From Corticium candelabrum (Eukaryota; Porifera; Homoscleromorpha; Homosclerophorida; Plakinidae), in NCBI RefSeq assembly GCF_963422355.1, contig NC_085094.1, positions 3,822,391-3,886,390 on the forward strand: DNA of 64,000 nucleotides, written 5' to 3'. Positions within the stretch are counted from its first letter, which is position 1; every line of letters begins with the position of its first letter. This document shows positions 35,301-44,462 of the stretch, piece by piece. Under the pieces are notes generated by a model. The model saw nothing but the letters and a program-made list of their open reading frames with translations. It had not been told where the DNA came from and did not search any database. The position numbers and the translations under genes were made by a program.

Positions 35301-37785
35301 CTGTAGACCAACTTTCACAAGCCATTAGCTACCAAACATAACACAACACACTTAGGGCAGTCACCTAACACCTAGTACATCTACTAATTACGTCAGCAAG
35401 GTTGGTTACAAGCACAAACAGGTTATTTATTGCTTGTTGCCCATGTAGAATGTAATGCTGCAAAAGCTACTCAGGCTACAGTTCAAAACTACACAGCCAC
35501 TAGCATCTACCAATCACAACCTTGTTGTTGAAAGTTGATGCAAATTCACGCCCATACAATAAATTACATATTACATGGGTATGTGGTGTTTATGGCATTG
35601 TCAACACCTAGGGGAGGGGGTTTCAGGGCTTATCACCTCAATAATTGAACCTCAATTACCTTGTTGATAAACCTGAGGCCTGGGGTCAATAAATGCCATA
35701 AACACCAGCTACCCTATAGTAACTAATACATAGCCCTGCAGTACTTTAGACTCTAGATAGTAGATCTATAGTGTGATCTCATGTTTGGATGGTAGACACA
35801 CTGTATAGGGTGTAACCAGGGTTCCAGAAATGTGGTTCCTGCAATGTCAGTGCAAGACTCTACAGTCTATTGTTGGTGCCTCAGTGACCATGTATATACA
35901 GGAATGGACGACGTGGTACGTGTAATATGATCATGAAGGGCTCAGAACAACGAAAGATCTTGACACTTATGCAGTTTGGCCTCCACTATTTCCTTTAATA
36001 CTGATAACGTATTTTTTCATGATTGGGAAAGGGCAAAGCCCAAAAATAGGAGATTTCAGGGCAGCGCGGAAACATGCCTGGCTAGGCTACTGGACACATG
36101 CCGTTTCTGAAAGCAATTGGAAGACCTAATGAGCCATGGAAATGCCTCACTGGAAAACTGTCTGTTTGCACACAGTACTAACACTAGCATGCCTTCCCTC
36201 CTTTTGCTTCCATCTTGCCAATGATATAGGCCGGAGAAGTTTTCAACCTAGGGGGGCCAAACATTACCGAGGCAGGAAGCGCTACAGCGCTCGCCCCGCC
36301 TCAGCGCATGCATTCATTGTCATAAAAGAGGATGCCGCCAATTATCTAAGTGTTGCAATGACGCACAGCTGCTATGTCAACTACACAACACAACACAAGC
36401 TGTTTAGCTAATTAGACACTTGGCATATGGTGTCTAAAGTGACGTCCACGTGACCTTGTATGTCATGACGTATTTGCATCCTTGTACACCTACTACGTTA
36501 GTAAGCTAGTAACTGAGGGTTAGCACTATAGTGCTTCTTCATTGTCTTTGAGAGTAATACAGTAAGGCAGGAAAATTATTGGGGATTATGGGACCTCTTG
36601 GCCCTACAGTTCCTGCACCTGAGATTGCTTGAAATTACTTGAATATAGTCAATACGAACTAATCAATAATTTTGCTTGTTCTATCTATCTCTGACAGGTA
36701 GTACTTCTGCTGGCAAGAGCACTTTGCTCAATGCATTGCTTGGAGAGCCCATCCTTCCAGTAGACTACAATGCCACTACCTCAGTGCTTTGTGAGATTGT
36801 ATACGGCGAGAAAAAGGAAGCTGTCCTTCATGTGCACAATGGTCAAGAACTAACAATTGATCTCACTACAGACGAAGGCCAGAAAAACTTCGTTAAAGCT
36901 GTAGCTCCTAAAACCATGAAATGTAGTAGACGTTGGAAAGAAGAAGATATCAGTTATGACAATGTTCAGTGCACAAGGGTTACAATTTCTTGGCCTAATG
37001 AGCATCTCCGAGTAAGTGCCTTTAGAAATAGTAGACGTTGGTTTAATTAACCACTGGTGATTTTAGGATTTTACGTTGATTGACAGTCCGGGTGTAACTG
37101 AACAGGAATTGGAAGATTCAATTGCGAGGCAGATTACCCAGCAGTGTCAGCGTAGTGCTGCCTGTGGCTTTGTCTACGTCTTGGATGGTGGTCGATCAGC
37201 AGAAGAGACAGCGCAAGTAGGATCTCAAAACACATGATAATGTGTTTGTTGTTGCTGTTGCTGTTGTTTTTCTTTTTGATTTTCTTGTGTTGTGATTGTT
37301 GTTGTTTGCAGTGTAAAACCGAGTTTTATAGATTTCTTCCTCAAATTTGCTGCAGAGAAATGAAGGATCTAACCTTCATGACCACAATACGTAGAACTTG
37401 CGTTATTGCCCATAAAGTCCAAACACATGATGAAACAATAATAGGTTTTGCTCTAGATTAAATCTTTTCTGACTATATCTACAAATTAAAAGTGCCTCCA
37501 GCGGTTAGGGTTGAGCTCCTCTCTCCTTTCCCTCTCCCTCTACCTCTTCCTCTCCCTTCTTCCCTTCCTCCCCTCCCTTCCTACCTCAGTGGCGGCGAAG
37601 CTGAGGAGCTCGGGAATTTTTGCCCCCAACTCTGAGCACAAATTGTAAGCAAACAGTACGGCAGTCAGGTGACCAAAACTCTCCTAGTTCATGTATATAC
37701 TCCGAGGTCCTTTGACGTCCTCCCCTCCCAAGCCCCAATTTGCGAGTCGCTGCCCCTGTCCCTCCCTTCCCTTTTCCTCTTTCCC

Positions 37786-37829
<44 letters not shown>

Positions 37830-38825
37830 TGTTTCAACGAGTGTATATTAGTGTTGCTCCACTGTGTTTCTATAGTTCACATAAACGCATGTTACTGATA
37901 TTCCTTTTTCCTGTTGCTGCATGACTACAGGCTGGCGGTCTCCTGAAAGCATACTGGAAAGGAGTTACAGATTTCCATTTGCCTGAGTGCGCAATATTTG
38001 TTGTAAACAAGTGGGATATGGTTCCTGAAGACAGCAGAAAATCATATTTGGCTCTTGCAGCTAAAGGAATCAGAGCTCGCTGGCCAGGATTTAGAAAATG
38101 TCAATTGTTAACAATGAATGCAAAACAAGCAGCGCTGTTTCACCAACATGGGAGAATAACTCCAGACCTACAAGCCCTCTGCAACTCCATCAAGAGAATG
38201 ATTCCAAAAGCTTTCCAAAACATCGTGGAAAAATCACTCAGGCATGCGTATACATTCGTGTACTCTCATTAAATAATTTCAGCGTTGATACTAATTCTGG
38301 GTTTTCACTTCAAATAGAAAACCGTACGCTTTAATGCGTTATGTCGAGCAAGTATTGGAAATGACAATCAGACAGCTGCGACTGCCCATTGACGAGCGAG
38401 AAGAAAGACAAGCTGAGCACTGGGGAGAATTGAACGCCGTGGAGGTGTCACTAGAAAGTGGACATTTGCGTGAAATGAGAAGAGAATTGGACGACAAGAT
38501 GCTTAACGTTGCACAAAAGCTCTTCCAATACTTCCGGTCAGCAGAAGGCCGCACAAATATCCTCAATTGGAAGAAATCATCTCAGCTTTCTGAATCGCAG
38601 AAGTCATATTATGATGACAAAAACGTACAAGAGTTTCTGATCGACCGTATTGTTGATGCACTAATTGGATTCAAAGATTTTGAGGGTCTTCGTGATTGGG
38701 CAAATACTACGTTTGCTGCAGACGTCCTGGAGGGAGTAATCATGGTGAACAAGCTGGATCTGAATATTAGTGGTGGCCATACGTCTGGTGGAGACATCTC
38801 CACCAGAGAAGACAGCCTAGCTGTA

Positions 38826-38863
<38 letters not shown>

Positions 38864-40295
38864 CAGCCTTTCTGCTACGGAAATAGCTGGGGTTATTGCC
38901 GTAGGAGTGCCGTTGGTACTGGTGGCCGTGCCCATAGCACTTGCCATTGGGGTTCTTGTCTGTCCTGTGCTTGCAGCATTTCAGTTGTTTAAGACTATCA
39001 AGGGCATGAATTTCAAATCGGCCGTAGAGAGAGCGTACGACGCGTTGATGCAAGACTTCGATTCGAGTTGTCTACCTACAATGGTCGCTCTATCGCTCGA
39101 AACTCTCTGCCCGTCTGTGAAAGTAGTCCGAAAATATATTCCCGAACAAGTCGAGAAGCTCCGCCAACAGCTCACTGCCCGTGAAGAGCAGGAAACCGGT
39201 CACATCCCTCAGTATAAAGATTTACTGCGCAGGTGCAAAGACTTAAACGGCGAGTTGTCCTACTTTATGTTACGATTAAGTAGCCACCGTTTCAACGGCA
39301 GTGATATCGAGTGGCTGCAGAAGACAGGAGAAAGAGCCAAAGAAAGTTTCCACGTTGTTCACAAGGTCACCACCGCCGAAATAAAAGAAGCCGCGCTGAA
39401 AACATTGAAGCACCCCATTACAAAGGAAACAGCCAACGATTTCAAAAAAGAGCTGGACATTTACAAGTAAGAAAACGTACAGTTATGAACGTATACCGGT
39501 AACTATCTGTGTTGTCTATGTCAGGAAATGCAGTCATCCCAACATTCTTAAGTTCTATGGATCAGTTGAGCTGGGACTAAACTCCCTCGAGTTAGGATTG
39601 CTGTACGAGTGGTGTGGTGGTGGAACCCTGGCCGATTTTATTACCGACGCCAAACGAGAATCAGCACGTAAACCACAAGGGTTTTCAACAGTCCGAGATC
39701 TTGCTCTGGGTATGGTCAGTGGGATCAAGTACCTGCACGGAAACGCCATCATTCATCGAAATCTGGAGCCCGAAAATGTTCTGGTAAGCAATCATGCATG
39801 CAACGCTATTTCCATCGCTATCGTTGAAGTTTTCTTCGACAGATAACGGACCGGAAAGAGATACGTCTTGCAGATATGGGTCTGGCCGCGTCCGTCCGAG
39901 AAGAAACGGGTACCATATGCGGAACGCCAGCCTACATGGCGCCTGAAATGATGGACGAAATACCGTACACTTGTTCGGTCGATATGTTTAGCGTTGGTAT
40001 CATCCTGTGGGAAATGTGGCAGGGCCAGAGGGCGCAGTCGTGTTACACAGAGAAAGATCTCTCGATTGCGGAATTCTGGATGCAGATGCAGGAGGGAGTA
40101 CTTCGTCCTGGGAATGGGAAGTTTGCTGGTGAAGAGATCTCGGATTGGTCGAGTGACGAATTAGACGTTGTCTCGAATCGAGATAGAGCTAAAGCGTGGG
40201 CAAGTCTGGCTAAAGATTGCTGGTCTTCTGTGCCTGCAGTTCGTCCATCAGCAGATGACGCATACGCCATGCTGACTGCTTTTCGTCTGGACTAA
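32385..40295 (+). CDS. Dynamin/mitofusin-like GTPase-membrane-kinase protein, copy 2
   Basis: Eight coding exons: 32385-32651, 32715-32931, 36698-37011, 37067-37216, 37931-38241, 38318-39466, 39525-39783 and 39843-40295; 1039 residues. Residues 30-89 form a small SAP-like helical module (TDNCDDISSIQNQLLEHF) and Pro-rich linker. The GTPase has P-loop GSTSAGKST (162-170), a G2 Thr in ATTSV, DSPG (272-275) and NKWD (342-345). A helical region, 13 consecutive Asp (590-602), a hydrophobic segment of about 38 residues (GVIAVGVPLVLVAVPIALAI) and a kinase fold follow. The kinase keeps AALK (Lys 781), DMG (900-902) and APE (922-924). The glycine loop is gone (GERAKESFHVV) and HRD reads HRN (880-882), so it is probably a pseudokinase. 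Intron 5 starts with GC. Intron 2 (3.8 kb) contains a pogo-like transposon. The start is the ATG aligned with copy 3. The role is unknown; membrane remodelling or immune signalling are guesses. Confidence 0.85.
33093..33240. mobile_element. MITE-like element with terminal inverted repeats, copy A
   Basis: About 150 bases with near-palindromic ends (GGGTAGCTGGTGTYTA...TAAACACCACATA) in intron 2 of copy 2. The same element occurs inverted at 35574-35715. Its right end touches the TA target site of the pogo-like transposon that starts at 33244. Confidence 0.7.
33244..35006 (-). mobile_element. Pogo/Tigger-like DNA transposon, decayed, with TIRs and TA duplication
   Basis: Terminal inverted repeats CTGTAAATCCAGARAGTATAA start at 33244 and end at 35006, flanked by TA at 33242-33243 and 35007-35008, the target duplication typical of the Tc1/mariner-pogo superfamily. 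Minus-strand transposase pieces span about 34850-33400. There is a CENP-B/psq-like DNA-binding part (GGSLDLKKSWAFSFLSRHGY), the catalytic NFDQTGTKMV (DDE_1 first Asp), FDVFAAHRCDEF (second Asp) and TGSLQPLDVATNEPFK. The reading frame is interrupted at least three times (near 33910, 33650 and 34560-34630), so it cannot mobilise itself. Length is about 1.76 kb. It sits in intron 2 of GTPase-kinase copy 2, opposite to the host gene. Confidence 0.88.
35010..35435. repeat. Nested foldback with a 29-bp perfect stem
   Basis: Outer arms of about 90 bases (about 35010-35095 and 35335-35435: TGTTTGTGCTTGTAACC... / ...GGTTACAAGCACAAACA, CTGCCCTAAGTGTGTTGTGT / ACACAACACACTTAGGGCAG) enclose an inner hairpin. 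There GTGACCTGTACAAGCGCTG and following pairs perfectly over 29 bases with its complement, ending near 35180, across a loop of about 30 bases. It is probably a small non-autonomous transposon that the pogo-like element landed beside. It is intronic in copy 2. Confidence 0.8.
35574..35715. mobile_element. MITE-like element, copy B (inverted relative to copy A)
   Basis: Reverse complement of 33093-33240 with about 80 percent identity by eye. The terminal repeats GGGTATGTGGTGTTTATGGCA and GCCATAAACACCAGCTACCC are clear. No coding capacity. Confidence 0.75.
35716..36697. other. Rest of intron 2 of copy 2
   Basis: No second gene was recognised. A small palindrome-like GCAGGAAGCGCTACAGCGCTCGC lies near 36265-36290. 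The acceptor for exon 3 is TCTGACAG at 36690-36697. Confidence 0.4.
37500..37826. repeat. Pyrimidine-rich tract ending in (CT)n
   Basis: Intron 4 of copy 2 carries CCTCTCCCTCT-type sequence (37515-37580), a copy of the short repeat also found at 32130-32265, and a (CT)n run at 37789-37826. Confidence 0.85.
38826..38864 (+). repeat. Coding (GAT)n run giving 13 aspartates
   Basis: A trinucleotide microsatellite inside exon 6 of copy 2 encodes poly-Asp just before the hydrophobic segment. Copy 1 has a shorter, interrupted Asp/Glu/Arg version at about 7830-7890, and copy 3 has none. Confidence 0.95.
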
Positions 40296-40889
40296 CAGAC
40301 TGGCTGCGTGAAATGCTCACGCGAGTCGTTCGTACTAGAATAATTGCAGACGTGGTGTAGACATGGCATAGTAGAAGGAAGTATGGGCGATTGCATGAAC
40401 GTGATTACTTGCTATTTGCTTTGTATAAGTTAATCAATTAATCTTTTGCAACCTGCTTTGTAAGCCCACATGCTGTAAATTCTTATGTAGTGTTTTTGTA
40501 TTTTGGACATTTTTGGTGCAATTCTTGCCATCATGTGGCATATCAAGAGATACTTGCGCAATTAGATAGTAATTTTAGCCTGACACCATCCCTTGCTTGC
40601 CAAAGACTAAAGTTAGCATGTATTTTACTACCAGAAATACTAGGTCCCTTGGTGTAATTACCCTCTTGGAGAGTTCGGTGCAAGGGGACTACACCCCATA
40701 CACATACATACGCAAACGAAAGCACGTGACCAATTCTTCGTTCGTGATTGGCTGCTTCCTCGCTTTTGAGTAGAAATATTCAGACCACTTATCAGTCTAC
40801 GGAAACAGCCCGCGCGTTATATTTCAAACAAGACCCGGATTATCTGCATCTCGTTGTGTTACAATGTCCCGTATTCGGGTGCTTGATAG
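40296..40889. other. Interval between copy 2 and the dispersed repeat
   Basis: Presumed 3' UTR of copy 2 and spacer. No gene was recognised. Confidence 0.4.
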
Positions 40890-41916
40890 GTCAACGACTT
40901 TACTGATAATCTGTGTAGCCACCAGAGCTTTTTCTTCTCCAGTGTCGCAACGTGTAGTGAAAAGAAGGTATAGAGCCTAGATTCAACGATAGGTAGGATG
41001 CAACAGATAGGATGCAACAGAGGACGAGTTTTTGTAACAGAGGGATGGAAGCTAGTGGACGCGCTTTGATGCTGTCACAGCCATGGCGCGCCTCACTTCG
41101 TAAATTTCGTCCCAGGAAACGAGATAACCAGCTACCCTGCATCGATCAGCATAGGATGCAGTGTATCCTAGTCGATTGTTAACAGCAGTTTGCGTTGGTC
41201 TCGTGATTTCTTTTGGGTGATGAAACGGGCGGAAATGGGTGATCTTGAAATGCACAGTGTGCGGTAAGTACGAAGTACGAGCGCTCTTGTATGAATCTTC
41301 AGGCCTTCATGTGTGCGTTGATTGTTTTGGAGGCTATTGATTGTCGTTTAGGGTACAAGCAAGACGATTTTTGTCTCGATGGTTTTGCGCCTTGCTGGTT
41401 GAGGGCCAACTTTTGAACCTCCTGTGCATTAAGCTCCATAGAAGGCAATTCGTTTCCCTCGTGCTGTTGCATTGATGTTTTCTTTTCACTTTGTAAGAGC
41501 AGCACCAAACCGTTGCTTGTGAGTGTGTCTATCGGTTGCATGAAATACGAGCTCTTGTAACACAGCAGGCGGGGCTGATGGTACAAATGCTAGATTCATA
41601 CCCGTACTTATTGTTGCGTGTATTTCAGTCAGTAAACGTTGTACAAGCACTCTGGCAAGTTGTACAACGTTGTACAAGCACATTTACTCTATTTTACCTG
41701 TATCTGAACGTTCTTACTTCGGGAAGAGAACGTCGAACACCTAAAGGGGTCCTTGTCGTGAAATCTTGCCATAGCAATGCAAGTAACCCAGCGTGAGCAT
41801 TCACATTCGATAACAGCTATAAAGTCAAGACAACCGATCGTTTTCGCTGATGTAGTGCGCTTTGGCATTATCCGGGTACTTTCCTACGTGATTGTTCCTC
41901 GCAAGACCGCTTGAGT
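40890..41916. repeat. 1.05 kb dispersed repeat, copy B, forming the upstream region of copy 3
   Basis: Direct repeat of 13435-14512. It ends about 37 bases before the start codon of GTPase-kinase copy 3, so that gene's promoter must lie largely within it. A TATA-like TATAAAG at 41818-41824 lies 129 bases before the ATG. The palindromic GTTGTACAACGTTGTACAAG is near 41660-41680. There is no open frame of interest. Confidence 0.85.
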
Positions 41917-41952
41917 ACACAATACGGTGTTTCTTTCCAATAGTTGCTTGCA

Positions 41953-42682
41953 ATGTCTCAGCAACTGCGAGCTCAAAAACCCAAAAGCTCTTCACCAACC
42001 TCTTTGCCGAGGATGAGGGTTAGCTCACTCAAAGTCAGTCCTGTAGCGGTTGAAAACGTTATGGATTCTCAAGACATCAAGACATTACTGAAGTGGTGTG
42101 AAACCTTGGACGTCAATACTGACAATTGCGACGGCATAGACCAGTATCAAGAACGACTTCTTCAACACATCAAAGAGTCATACCGTGTTCCCCTACCTGC
42201 GTCTGCGGTAAGTTAGTACGTTAGTAATTGTCAGTGATATAGATATTCTATTAGAACCGTTCTTCAGTAACAAAGATTGCTTTCGTTGTCTGTAGCCCAT
42301 TGAGATTGCTCCCTCTAATTCTGTACTCGAAAAGTTTTCAGCTACGAAAGACGAGTTCCTAGAGCTAAGCAGACAAACGGAAAAGTTTTTCTATAATCTC
42401 GAAGTTCTCGAGCGGTTTCACAATCTCAAGCTTACAGAAGACCCAGTTTGGTTGCAGAAAAAACATTATGAAGCTGATAGAAAGCGTTGTAGCAAAAAGC
42501 CAATGGTGCTAGTCTCAGGTATAGAATCTGATGCGCATGCTGCATGTCAACGTAAAAGAATTATTGAGCAGACCTTCATTAGCTTTGCCAGCTTTATATT
42601 GTACAATAAATAAATGTACAAGACGTAATCGGTTGTACTCTGGAGTGCACGAACAAGGCAAAACCATAATTGCGTGATGTGG

Positions 42683-42719
<37 letters not shown>

Positions 42720-42720
42720 T

Positions 42721-42759
<39 letters not shown>

Positions 42760-44395
42760 CAAACTTGAAAATGACTAAAACCGACTATGCCATTTAGATC
42801 ACGGACAAAGAGTCCTAATTAACTACTGCAAACTACAACTAAACTGTATGTAATTAACCAGTGCACACTATTGTCTGTATGCCTGTCTGTCTGTCTGAGG
42901 TGAATTTGTATACTTTTGAAGATTTGCTTGTTGTATCTTTAAAGTTTAAACCAATAAAACAATCTGTCTGTCTATCTGTTGTCTGTCAGTCTATCTGTCT
43001 GTATAAATAATATATAAATAATATATAAATAATATATAAATAATATATAAATAATATATAAATAATATATAAATAATATAATATATAAATAATATATAAA
43101 TTGTCTGTCTGACACCTAAAATGCAAAATTGAATAACGCAACATTGCTGTTTGTTTCTGCATACCTACACAGGTAGTACTTCTTCTGGCAAAAGTACTCT
43201 TCTTAATGCTCTGCTTGGAGAATGCATCCTTCCAACAGACTACAATGCTGCTACCTCCGTACTATGTATAATTCAATATGGTGAGAAAACAGAAGCCATC
43301 ATTCATTATCAAGAACACAAAGAAAGGGTCGATCTCACCACTATGGAAGGGCGGCAAAAACTCGCCACAACTATAGGCCGTACACAAGAAAAAGTCAACA
43401 GTGACCAACAGCAAACAACATCACGTTGCAGTGAAAAAGTATGGGCAAGCAACCAAGATAAAAATGAACAATGTTCACGAGTTACAATATACTGGCCCAG
43501 TCAGTTTCTGCGGGTAAAGTTTTGTTTGAGCAATTTGTAGAAGTATTTTAGCTTTTGTCATACGAGGTACTCTTCTAGTGTTTTAAATTGATTGACAGTC
43601 CCGGAGTTACAGAAGACGAACCAGAAAGCTGTGTTTCAAGACAGATTACTGAACTGTGTCAAAGATGCAGTGCCTGTGGTTTCATCTACGTATTGAATGG
43701 GAGTTTACCTGCACAAGAAGCAGCACAGGTAGTGAAACATTGATACACTGTCACATATACTTACACGCTTGTACTCCTATCTTGCATTTTTTATTTAAAG
43801 AAGATGTTAATGCTTTCTCATCGTGACAATTGGTAACTGATGCAATCGATCTGTCATGGATCATTGCTACTTGCACCAAAATATCATGGTCCTCAAGTTT
43901 TTAGGGGCTGATCAATCACACTGCAAAGCCACGCCCCATTTTTACTTTATTACTTCCACAGCATGACATCCACCATTGCCAAGAAAGTGTGATGGGCATA
44001 CCAATGCACTGCACCAGTCACAACATTTTCCATACTGGCACTATACAGAAATGCTGATGTGTTTCATCAAACAAATCGTCATCAACACACCTCACTAAGA
44101 TTAAGCTGACTGTTTGTTAACCTGAGGGAAACATGGCGCTTCTACTTGACAAGCCTACAAAGTTTGTGACGACTAAAGCCTCCCCCAGCCCCCACACTAT
44201 GCCAGTGCTACTGGTAAGATTGACACTGTAAAACCATAGATAAAATTCAACAAGAAAAATTCTAACTGCCTTGTGCATGAGATGAGGCACTAAAAGTTCT
44301 GTTTATTTCACAGTAAATCATTTAGTTACTGATGAGGATAATCTATGTTCAAAGATGTAACATGCCATTGCGAGTGCGTGCATACGTGTGCATGC

Positions 44396-44462
<67 letters not shown>

